Origin: an uncultured Holophagaceae bacterium
Lineage (GTDB): Bacteria; Acidobacteriota; Holophagae; Holophagales; Holophagaceae
DNA: 64,000 bases
Assembly (NCBI GenBank): GCA_903857495.1
Contig: CAIOFF010000011.1
Span: 1 to 64,000 of the forward strand
Reading direction: 5' to 3'
In this document: positions 54,705-61,519 of the stretch, piece after piece
Layout: every line of letters starts with the position of its first letter
Position numbering within the stretch: position 1 is the first letter of the stretch
The notes under the pieces: model-generated
What the model was told of the DNA's origin: nothing
The model's input: the letters and a program-made list of their open reading frames with translations, nothing else
Databases searched by the model: none
Translations under genes and position numbers: made by a program

Positions 54705-54800
54705 GGTGTACACCCGGAGCAAGAGCGCATGGGATCCGTTTTCGGACCCTCGCATACATAAAGTCCCATCGCGCCGAACGGCCCGCCAATGAAAGCCGCC

Positions 54801-54836
54801 AACACTTCCTGACAATTCCTGACAATTCCTGACATT
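54801..54836. promoter_or_regulatory. Triple 10-bp direct repeat operator, giant fibre gene
   Basis: Three tandem TTCCTGACAA-type units with 10-bp period (TTCCT at 54806, 54816 and 54826), preceded by AACAC. The same arrangement recurs at 58948-58980 and 59891-59924. Tandem 10-bp half-sites fit OmpR-family regulators such as the one at 58988-59740. Confidence 0.75.
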
Positions 54837-54893
54837 GGGCCTGGGGCCAGGAGGCAGAGGCCGCGCCGCTGGCAAAGGAAAAGGACTTCTTGG

Positions 54894-54999
54894 CCACCGA
54901 TGAACACCGATAAAGGCATGATGAAAAAGAAATCCCTAGGTCTCCAGGGCTCTTTTCTTTATCAGCTTTTTATCAGTGTTCATCGGTGTTCATCGGTGG
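54894..54999. repeat. Hairpin of CACCGATGAA units (second copy)
   Basis: CCACCGATGAACACCGAT (54894-54911) pairs with a right part of three ATCGGTGTTC-type units ending at 54999. The loop has its own pairing (TGATGAAAAAGAAA with TCTTTTCTTTATCA, and CCCT with AGGG). It matches the element at 24249-24365 in arms and folding but not in loop sequence. Here no GxxExxY gene is beside it. It lies in the 779-bp gap between the two fibre-type genes. Confidence 0.8.
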
Positions 55000-55133
55000 T
55001 TGCAAGCGCTTTTCCAGCCGCAGAAAACGCCTGAAAGAACGGAGCCTCAAAGAACGCCAAGGAAGGACGGCCGTGGCTTGCCTCCCTTTTTTGTTTCTCC
55101 CCTGAAAATTCACCCCGCCAGACCAGAACTGAT

Positions 55134-55376
55134 CACCACCAAGACACCAAGGGCACCAAGAAAAGCATGGCCCCTCAGGTGGGGCCACCTTGCGCGCAAC
55201 CATTGGGGACTGTCACTCGTTCAGCACGGGTTGGATCCCGGGGGCGCCAGGGCTGCGCTTCTTGGCACGCGACCCCGGCGCCCCCGGGATCACTTACGGC
55301 GCAGCCGGAAGCCGCCTGCGGCGGACCCGTGCGCGATGCGACGGCGCCGCTTGGTGTCCTTGGTGCCTTGGTGGTG
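55134..55376. repeat. 243-bp element bounded by 27-bp inverted CACCAAGG-type repeats
   Basis: The left end (55134-55160) and right end (55350-55376) are reverse complements at 25 of 27 positions and consist of near-tandem CACCAAGG units. Inside, GATCCCGGGGGCGCC (55234-55248) pairs perfectly with 55277-55291, and TGGCCCC with GGGGCCA near 55168-55187. Outside, TCTTTGTGTTCTTTGTGG (55417-55434) is a different short-period repeat. No protein-coding frame is credible in 54837-55483. Confidence 0.7.
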
Positions 55377-55483
55377 GCATTTCCATCCCAACCCACGCGC
55401 GGCGCCCGGCATGGGATCTTTGTGTTCTTTGTGGCTAATGTTTTGGGGTTCCTTCGGCGCGGTGGCGACTGCCTGTGAAGACC

Positions 55484-58138
55484 CTACTGCGGCAGCCGGG
55501 CCAGGATGGCGGCGACCTGGGCCTTGAGGGTGGCCAGCTCGGCCTTGGTGGCCTGGTTCTCGGCCTTCAGGGTCTGGTTCTCGGCCTGCAGGGCCTCGAT
55601 GGCCTGGTGCTGCTTCTGGGCTTCGTTCAGCAGCATGGGCGGCAGCAGTTGGTAGGCCACGGTCTCGATCTGGCCGTCCTTGTCGCGGACGGTCATTTCG
55701 GGAATCACCTGGTCCACTTCCTCGGCGATGAGGCCGAACTGCGTGCCTCCGCCGCCGTACTCCGCCTTGTAGTTGAAGGTCACCGGCCGCAGATTGAAGA
55801 TGCGGCTGGAGAGGTCCCCCATGGGCTGGATGTTTTCCTTGAAGCGGCGGGAAGAACTGACCGTTCCCAACTGACCATTGGCATCGATTAACACGGCGAT
55901 GCCAGAGATTGCCCCAGTGGTGACGCCCCGGATGCCCTTGATGGTGGTCGCCGTGGTCGAAGCATTGCCGATCAGCGTCGTGCCGCTGCCCAGGCCCGTG
56001 GTGTTGGCGCCGAGGACGATCTCGTTGCTCGCCGAGCTGGCCGAGGCGTAGGTCGTGTCACCGACATAGATGTTGTAGTTCCCGGTCGTGGCCACCAGGC
56101 CGCCGCTGTTGCCCAGCGCCACGTTGCCCTTGCCCGTGGTGTTCTGGGAGAGCGCCCAGTGCCCCACCGCCACGTTGCTCATCCCGTCCGTGGCCAGGTT
56201 GTTGTTCGGCGCGTCCGTCGGGTTCGTGCTGACCAGGGCCGAGGTCCCGATGGCGACGTTCTGGCTGTAGTAGGGGTTCCCCGTCCCATTGTTGTAGCGC
56301 AGGTTCCCCAGGGCGTTGCTGCCCACCGCCACGTTCTGCCAGGCCTGCGTGTTCGCCGTGAGCGCGCCGTGGCCCGCGGCCAGATTGTCTCCGGCCGCCG
56401 CCACGCTGCCGTTCGCGTTGGTGCCCACGGACACGTTGTTGTGGACGTCCGAGGCGATCCTGGCCCCGGCCCAGGAGGCCGCCGAGCCATCCGTGGTCAG
56501 GAACTTCCCGCTGTTCCCCGTCTGGGCAGGCAGGCTGGCGCCGCCTCCACCGGCGGCCCAGACGGGTGCGCCGGAGACCATGGTCAGGACCTGGCCGTTG
56601 CTGCCGCCGCTCGTCAGGCCCGTGCCACCGCTGGCCACGGGGAGGGTGCCGGTCACGTCCGCGGTCAGGCTGGCCTGGTCCTTGGCGGCCAGGGCCCCCA
56701 GGGTGGGCTTGCCGCTCAGGTCCGCGTAGGCCCCGGTGGCGGCCACGATGGCGAGGCCGAGGCTGGTGCGCGCCCCGGCCGCCGTGGTGGCTCCCGTGCC
56801 GCCGCTGGCCACGGGCACGGTGTCCAGGGTCAGGTTCGGCGTCGCGCCCCCGGAGCTGGCCAGTGGGGCGGAGGCCGTCACCGCCGTCACGCTGCCGGCG
56901 CCCACCTGGGACCAGGCGCCCCCGGAAAACTGGTAGAGCCCCGCCGTGCCGTCGGTCTGGTAGACCAGCAGGCCCGCCGCCGGGGCGGCGATGGCCGCGC
57001 GCTGGACCTGGGTCATGCGAGGGGGCAGGAAGCCCTTGGTGGTGCTGGCGACGTCCAGGAGGGCGCTGGCGCCGGGGGTCGCGGTCCCGAGGCCCATGGA
57101 CCCTGCGGTATAGGTGACATCAGTCCCGCTCAGGGTGAGGGGGCTGGCGCCCTGCGGACCCGTGGCGCCCGTGGCGCCGGTGGCACCCTGCGAACCTGCG
57201 GCGCCGGTGGCTCCGGTCAGGCCCGTGTCACCCTTGGCGCCGGTGGCCCCAGTCAGCCCTGTGTCGCCCTTGGCTCCGACTGCGCCAGCGGCGCCTGCAG
57301 GTCCCACCAGGCTCACGCCGGAGATGGGCCAGGCCCCGGCGGCCTTCGGGCCCCACAGGGTGTTGGTCGTGGTGTTCAGGTAGAAGTCGCCGTTGCCGCC
57401 CACACCCACGGCGGGGTTGGCGGCGCCGCTCAGCACGGTCCTGCCGTCCAGGCCATTGGCGCCTGCGGCACCGGCAACTCCGGCTGCTCCCGCCGCGCCG
57501 GTGGGGCCGGTGGGGCCCTGGGTGCCCGGTGCCCCTGAGGCACCCGTGGCGCCCGCAGGCCCCGGGGTGCCGACGACGGTGGACGGCACCCACTTGGTGC
57601 CGTTGAACACCAGGGCCTGACCCGCCGTGGGCGCGTTGGTGGTGAGGTCCAGGGGCGTGCCCTGCAACTTCAGGATGAGGATCTGATTCTGGGTGCTGGA
57701 GAGATCGCCGCCGAAGGTGCCTGTCACTTCCCAGGCACTACGGGCCTGGAAGGCGGGCACGATGGTCGCGTCCGGTGACAGCGCCTGCCCGGCCAGCACG
57801 ATGTGCAGCTTCAATCCCGCCTTGCCCAGCATGGCCACGGGCAGCCCCGGCATCCCCGTGGCGCCCAGCACCACGGAGTAGAGGCCCTCCGTCACCGTCA
57901 GGGTCAGCGGACCGGAGTTCCACTGCTCGGCCCCCGCGCTGTCCAGGATGCTGAACACGAACTGGCGCGCCCCGTTGACCGCCGTGGCGCCCTCGATCAG
58001 GCGTCCCTGATAGGCCAGCGTGGGTGCTGGGGCCGCATCGGCCACTGCGGCGGCCGAAAGCTCCTGCGCCCTCAGGGGCGGCAGGGCCGTGCAGGCCACG
58101 AGGGCGGCGATGGTGGGGGTGAGGAACGAGTGGCGCAT
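55484..58138 (-). CDS. Fibre-like surface protein with C-terminal S74 chaperone domain
   Basis: 884 residues, start with AGGTGA upstream. A signal peptide (ends PPLRAQ) and an N-terminal domain paralogous to that of the giant protein ([20 protein letters not shown]) precede two collagen-like Gly-X-Y stretches (about 190-225 and 265-320), one FLPPRM module, GGTGATT segments and YadA-head-like repeats ([21 protein letters not shown]). The C-terminus is a Peptidase S74 intramolecular chaperone (about 760-845; SSRRFKENI with Ser and Lys in place, [15 protein letters not shown]) ending in a coiled coil (about 845-884). S74 domains help trimeric fibres fold and then cut themselves off. Expected to be a trimeric extracellular fibre. 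Probably co-transcribed with the lipoprotein upstream. Confidence 0.9.
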   Translation of the reverse strand: MRHSFLTPTIAALVACTALPPLRAQELSAAAVADAAPAPTLAYQGRLIEGATAVNGARQFVFSILDSAGAEQWNSGPLTLTVTEGLYSVVLGATGMPGLPVAMLGKAGLKLHIVLAGQALSPDATIVPAFQARSAWEVTGTFGGDLSSTQNQILILKLQGTPLDLTTNAPTAGQALVFNGTKWVPSTVVGTPGPAGATGASGAPGTQGPTGPTGAAGAAGVAGAAGANGLDGRTVLSGAANPAVGVGGNGDFYLNTTTNTLWGPKAAGAWPISGVSLVGPAGAAGAVGAKGDTGLTGATGAKGDTGLTGATGAAGSQGATGATGATGPQGASPLTLSGTDVTYTAGSMGLGTATPGASALLDVASTTKGFLPPRMTQVQRAAIAAPAAGLLVYQTDGTAGLYQFSGGAWSQVGAGSVTAVTASAPLASSGGATPNLTLDTVPVASGGTGATTAAGARTSLGLAIVAATGAYADLSGKPTLGALAAKDQASLTADVTGTLPVASGGTGLTSGGSNGQVLTMVSGAPVWAAGGGGASLPAQTGNSGKFLTTDGSAASWAGARIASDVHNNVSVGTNANGSVAAAGDNLAAGHGALTANTQAWQNVAVGSNALGNLRYNNGTGNPYYSQNVAIGTSALVSTNPTDAPNNNLATDGMSNVAVGHWALSQNTTGKGNVALGNSGGLVATTGNYNIYVGDTTYASASSASNEIVLGANTTGLGSGTTLIGNASTTATTIKGIRGVTTGAISGIAVLIDANGQLGTVSSSRRFKENIQPMGDLSSRIFNLRPVTFNYKAEYGGGGTQFGLIAEEVDQVIPEMTVRDKDGQIETVAYQLLPPMLLNEAQKQHQAIEALQAENQTLKAENQATKAELATLKAQVAAILARLPQ

Positions 58139-58181
58139 GGGTCACCTGGGAGCGTTCGGTGGTGCTGTTGCGTGGTTGTGG

Positions 58182-58206
58182 CTCGGATTCGCTGCGCGAA
58201 TCCGAG
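58182..58206. promoter_or_regulatory. Perfect 11-bp hairpin before the S74 protein gene
   Basis: CTCGGATTCGC (58182-58192) and GCGAATCCGAG (58196-58206), loop TGC, in the 179-bp gap between the lipoprotein and S74 genes. No T-run follows, so a processing site or mRNA stabiliser is as likely as a terminator. A short-period repeat (CTTCGCTTTTCTTCGCGTC, near 58259) lies beside it. Confidence 0.4.
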
Positions 58207-58317
58207 ATAGGGAATTCCTGCCAGGGCGAGTTGCCTTGGTTGTCCTGCTTGTTCTGTTGCTTCGCTTTTCTTCGCGTCTTCGCGTTGGATCAGTTCTCCA
58301 TTTGTTTTTCTAGAACC

Positions 58318-58839
58318 TCACTTCGGCGGCTCGAACCCGTGCCGCACTTTCACGTTGGGATCCACGCTGCCGACGGCGTTCGTCGCGGGGACGCTCTCGC
58401 CCACTACGACGGCGTGGGCGATGCCGGTGCCGGGCACGGTCTGCTGCACGCCGGAGGCCTGCACCAAGGTTGGAGTGATCACGGCCACTGGGGGTGGCGG
58501 GAGGATCGTCACGGTGGCACTGGCGGTGTAGCGCACATCTCTGTTCCACATCGCCAACACCTGGTACTGGCCCTGGGTGGACGAGGCCGTGAACAGACCC
58601 GCCGAAGTGATGCTGCCGCCCGTGGCGGGCTGCACGGACCAGGTGATGCCGTTGCCCAAGGGGGCGTTGGCGGAGAACTGCAGGGTCTGGCCCGGCGCCA
58701 CCGAGACTGTGCCCGGCGTGATGGCCAGGACCAGGTTGATGGGGGCCACCGGGTCGCCGGTGGTGTTGCTGCCACCGCGGCATCCGAGCGCGCTCAGAAG
58801 CAGGGCGGCAGGAAGGAGTAGGAAGCGAAGATGTTGCAT
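58318..58839 (-). CDS. Small lipoprotein with bacterial Ig-like domain
   Basis: 173 residues from the ATG at 58839 (AGGTGA upstream). The signal ends in a clear lipobox (LLLSALGC) followed by RGGSN. Residues about 35-120 form a BIG2-like immunoglobulin fold (LAITPGTVSVAPGQTLQFSA, GLFTASSTQGQYQV). The Pro-rich C-terminus is unassigned. A triple 10-bp operator lies about 110 bp upstream. Being next to two fibre-like proteins, it could anchor or assemble them at the surface; this is inference. Confidence 0.82.
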   Translation of the reverse strand: MQHLRFLLLPAALLLSALGCRGGSNTTGDPVAPINLVLAITPGTVSVAPGQTLQFSANAPLGNGITWSVQPATGGSITSAGLFTASSTQGQYQVLAMWNRDVRYTASATVTILPPPPVAVITPTLVQASGVQQTVPGTGIAHAVVVGESVPATNAVGSVDPNVKVRHGFEPPK

Positions 58840-58947
58840 GGATTCACCTGGGAGGCGGTTCGGGGGGCAGGCGGGAGAAGGGCAATGCCGGATCTCTCGG
58901 TCCTCAAAGTCGCACCCTGGCTGCTTCAGAGCGATGACTACCGATAA

Positions 58948-58980
58948 ACACTTCCTGACATTTGCTGACCATTCCTGACA
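58948..58980. promoter_or_regulatory. Triple 10-bp direct repeat operator, lipoprotein gene
   Basis: Units TTCCTGACAT, TTGCTGACCA and TTCCTGACA at 10-bp spacing (58952, 58962, 58972), preceded by ACAC. The middle unit is degenerate. It lies between the regulator stop codon (58988) and the lipoprotein start (58839). Confidence 0.7.
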
Positions 58981-58987
58981 CTCGTAC

Positions 58988-59740
58988 CTAGGGTTGCAGC
59001 TGCAGGGGGGCCAGGAAGGAGTAGCCGAGGCCATGGCAGGCCTGGAGGGGCAAGGGCTCCGTGCCATCGAGTTGGCGGACCTTCCCCCGCAGGCGGCTGA
59101 TGAGGGCCTCGAGCCGCTGCATGGCGGGGGCGTCCAGGGGCTGCTGGAGGCTGTGCAGCAGGGCGCTGCGCTCGACCACCTCGCCGGGGTTGAGCGCCAG
59201 CACCTGCAGGAGCCGCAGCTCCGTGGCCGAGAGTGACACCTGCCCGCCCGAGGGCAGGCGCAGGGTGGAGTGCGTGGCGTCGAGGCTGTAGGCACCCGGC
59301 GGGTTGGCCTGAGCAGGCTGTGTCAGGCGCCGGTGGAGGTTCCGCACGGCGAGGGCCAGCTCCCGGAGATCCACGGGCTTCACAAAGTAGGCATCCACGC
59401 CCTCCTTCAGGGCGGCCAGCCGGTCCTCTAGGGCGCCTCGCGCCGTGAGCACGATGAGTCCCAGGGGGGGGCCCTCCGTGCCACGCAGGCGGCGGGCGAT
59501 GGAGAGCCCGTCCTCGCCGGGCAGGCCGAGGTCGAGCACCACCACCACGGGGTGCCAGGTTGCCAGGAGCCGGTCCAGGGCCGGTCCGTCCTCTGCGCCG
59601 AGCACCTCGATCCCGAAGTGCGCCAGGCCCGTCTGGAGGATCTCCCGCAGCTCGCGGTCGTCCTCGCAGACGGCCAGGGGTATGGTCTCGGTGCTGGGCA
59701 GGGGTATGGTCTCGGTGCTGGGCAGGGGGCTGTGGCTCAT
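58988..59740 (-). CDS. OmpR-family response regulator
   Basis: 250 residues from the ATG at 59740; no good ribosome site precedes it, so the start is uncertain. The receiver has CEDD, phospho-acceptor Asp70 in VVLDLGLPGEDG, Thr in IVLTARG and Lys in YFVKPVDLREL. The C-terminal winged helix (about 150-250; LPSGGQVSLSATELRLLQVL, LISRLRGKVRQL, CHGLGYSFLAPL) is of OmpR/PhoB type. The N-terminus carries an 8-residue duplication (LPSTETIP twice). Its paralogue at 63517 lies just beyond the 7TMR-DISM kinase. A triple 10-bp repeat upstream suggests it regulates itself along with the surface genes. Confidence 0.88.
   Translation of the reverse strand: MSHSPLPSTETIPLPSTETIPLAVCEDDRELREILQTGLAHFGIEVLGAEDGPALDRLLATWHPVVVVLDLGLPGEDGLSIARRLRGTEGPPLGLIVLTARGALEDRLAALKEGVDAYFVKPVDLRELALAVRNLHRRLTQPAQANPPGAYSLDATHSTLRLPSGGQVSLSATELRLLQVLALNPGEVVERSALLHSLQQPLDAPAMQRLEALISRLRGKVRQLDGTEPLPLQACHGLGYSFLAPLQLQP
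59676..59723. repeat. 24-bp perfect tandem duplication in the regulator 5' end
   Basis: 59676-59699 and 59700-59723 are identical (AGGGGTATGGTCTCGG...). Because 24 is a multiple of three, it adds eight residues before the receiver domain without shifting the frame. Confidence 0.9.
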
Positions 59741-59890
59741 GAGGCGCAGTCGAAGAAAACGGGCGGGTCGGGGAGGTTCGGCGGGGAGGCTGGGTCCAGG
59801 CCCGCCTTCCGGCTGGCCGCAGGTCAACATGCCTGCGGGGCCTGGGGTGAATCTCACACCTCCGCCGGTTCAGCGCCAAGGAAACCGACC

Positions 59891-59924
59891 AACACTTCCT
59901 GACTTTTCCTGACCAATCCTTACA
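59891..59924. promoter_or_regulatory. Triple 10-bp direct repeat operator, response regulator gene
   Basis: Units TTCCTGACTT, TTCCTGACCA and ATCCTTACAG at 10-bp spacing (59896, 59906, 59916), preceded by AACAC. The third unit runs into the stop codon of the kinase 3' fragment at 59920-59979. Confidence 0.7.
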
Positions 59925-59979
59925 GCGGGCCTTCCGCCGGCAGCAGGAGCGTGAACGTGGAGCCCTGCCCCAGCACGCT
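59920..59979 (-). pseudogene. 3' fragment of the 7TMR-DISM histidine kinase gene
   Basis: Encodes SVLGQGSTFTLLLPAEGPL and a TAA stop, the same last residues as the intact kinase. The DNA 59919-59979 matches 61519-61579 at 58 of 61 positions; similarity stops abruptly at 59980. The fragment adjoins the operator of the response regulator, so it is probably the original kinase end, separated from the rest by the AbiE insertion. Confidence 0.85.
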
Positions 59980-60022
59980 GATTACGTTCAATCGAGCGGC
60001 AGAGGCTGATGGCCCCTGGGCG

Positions 60023-60850
60023 TTATTGGATTCCCAGAACCCTTCCTAGCCTCTCCGCCAGATCGCTGACCACCTCCTCGAGCTTCAAGTTGGGGTCGGC
60101 ACCGGTCTTGCGGAGGAAGGCCTTCCACTGGACCTGCTTCTGAGGGTCCGTTGCGAAGGCCGTCTTGCGCCGTTGGAAGGTTGTCTGGATGGCCTGCCGC
60201 AAGGTATCTGGCACGACTTCGAAGGCCTGCAGGATCGTCCAGATATCGTAGTAGTCCTTCAGGCGGCTGTTCACCAGGCCGAGCTCGACCATGACATGGA
60301 ACTTCTCAGCCACCACCGTAGCCTGGGAGTAGGCCCGAATGCGCGGGCAGGGCAATCCGAGCAGGCTGGGGTATTCCATTTCTTCTGGGGCGGGAAAGAC
60401 GGCATCGCCGAACCCGATGTCCACTTGAAGGCTGATGCGCGCCACGCCAAGCCGCGCCAGCAGGGTGACTCAAACACCCTGGTACAGGTTGTCCTCCCGG
60501 ATCTCAGAGCCCTTCACGCTTTCAGGGAAGAACGCCAGCCCATCAGGATCAACGGGAAGCAGGCAGAGCTCCCGGAAGATGGCTTCCAGGCGCGGAATGG
60601 CGGTGCTTCCAGAGCCAAGGAGATCCAGGTCCTTCGTGGTTCGGTGCCCACGCCCCAGCCACAGCTCAAAGAGCATGGCGCCCTTCAGGATGAAGGCGTC
60701 CCTGTGGACGGATTGGCTCATTCGGAACAGGAGTCGCTAGGTGCCGTACCGCTTCAGAACCAGATCCAGGTCTTCGCCCCGCTGCTTGGCCAAGTTCAGC
60801 AGGCGGGCTCTTACCGACGCCGGGAGGTCCTTCTTGCTATCGGGCTTCAC
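60023..60850 (-). pseudogene. AbiEii-type nucleotidyltransferase toxin, broken by two stops
   Basis: One continuous frame from a GTG at 60850, overlapping the antitoxin stop by 4 bp (GTGA), to 60023; about 275 codons, near family size. It is interrupted by TAG at 60737-60739 (KRYGT-stop-RLLFR, where the family has Glu: GAG to TAG) and TGA at 60470-60472 (LYQGV-stop-VTLLARLG, where the family has Arg: CGA to TGA). The nucleotidyltransferase motif FILKGAMLFELWLG...TTKDLDLLG is intact, as is the C-terminal part (VDIGFGDAVFP, VVAEKFHVMVELG). Each stop needs one base change, so this is a recently inactivated toxin unless both stops are read through. Confidence 0.88.
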
Positions 60851-61455
60851 AGAAGGGCCTCCAGGTAGGGCCGCATGATCGTCCAGGCTCTTTGTTTCTT
60901 GGCGACCAGGGCAAGCTCGGCGGGGGTGCACAGACGTCGCTGGAGCGCTTCCCGCAGGGCAAGGATGGCCACCTCCAGCCCGATGGCCCTGCGATGTCGG
61001 AAGCAGTCCGTGATGGTGCGGGGCACATTGGTGATGCGAACGTCCATGCCCTCGATGCGGGGCTGGAGGGTGTCATCAAGGAGTCGATCCGGTTCACACC
61101 TGAAGATGCGCAGCACCGGGTAATCAACCTTGGGCTTCCAGGCCTTCCGGCTGATGAAAATCCAGACTTGGTGGGGCATCTCGTTCGTCAGCTCGTGGAA
61201 GCGCAGCGCCGACGCCAGGCCGATGACACCTCCGGGAACCCTCTTGGCGGCCTCCGCGAAACTGTGGTGCTCTGTCCAGTCCCCATCAACCAGGGTGTAC
61301 AGCCCACGCCCCATGCGCGCCAGGACCCCCTGCTGGTGGAGGATTGACAGATTCCGGGGATGGATCCCCAGGTCCCCAAGATCCCGAGGGCGAAGAACCC
61401 CCTTGGCCTTGAGCAGGGCCAGGATCTGCGCGGTTTTGGAAGGGGGCTTGATCAC
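60847..61455 (-). CDS. abiEi: AbiEi-type antitoxin
   Basis: 202 residues, intact. The N-terminal winged helix (KTAQILALLKAKGVLRPRDL, about 7-60) is the DNA-binding domain that represses the operon; the rest (GGVIGLASALRFHELT, VWIFISRKAWKPK, NVPRTITDCFRHR) is the AbiEi antitoxin domain of type IV toxin-antitoxin systems, which protect against phage. It overlaps the toxin pseudogene by 4 bp. A palindrome directly upstream fits autorepression. Because the toxin is broken, the antitoxin could persist as a repressor or as protection against related toxins. Confidence 0.9.
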   Translation of the reverse strand: MIKPPSKTAQILALLKAKGVLRPRDLGDLGIHPRNLSILHQQGVLARMGRGLYTLVDGDWTEHHSFAEAAKRVPGGVIGLASALRFHELTNEMPHQVWIFISRKAWKPKVDYPVLRIFRCEPDRLLDDTLQPRIEGMDVRITNVPRTITDCFRHRRAIGLEVAILALREALQRRLCTPAELALVAKKQRAWTIMRPYLEALL

Positions 61456-61500
61456 TCCGAAAGTATCGGCTTATTTCATAATAAAGCCAATGTTTTCGGA
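61456..61500. promoter_or_regulatory. Inverted repeat, probable AbiEi operator
   Basis: TCCGAAAG...CTTTTCGGA-type outer arms (61456-61463 and near 61493-61500) enclose GGCTTATTT and AATAAAGCC. The centre is A/T-rich and could hold the promoter. It begins right at the antitoxin start, where AbiEi proteins are known to bind inverted repeats. Confidence 0.6.
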
Positions 61501-61519
61501 TCAAGCTGGTTCCAGGTTC

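Noticed and set aside
48960-54761. Long plus-strand frames opposite the giant fibre gene
   Set aside because: Gly/Ala/Val-rich shadows of repeat-coding DNA without ribosome sites or domains.
54801-54836. Possible start of a CRISPR array
   Set aside because: Units are 10 bp with no spacers; the same triple unit recurs at other promoters, which fits an operator.
55134-55376. Insertion sequence
   Set aside because: Only 243 bp and without a transposase; ends are short-period repeats, so it is listed as a palindromic repeat element.
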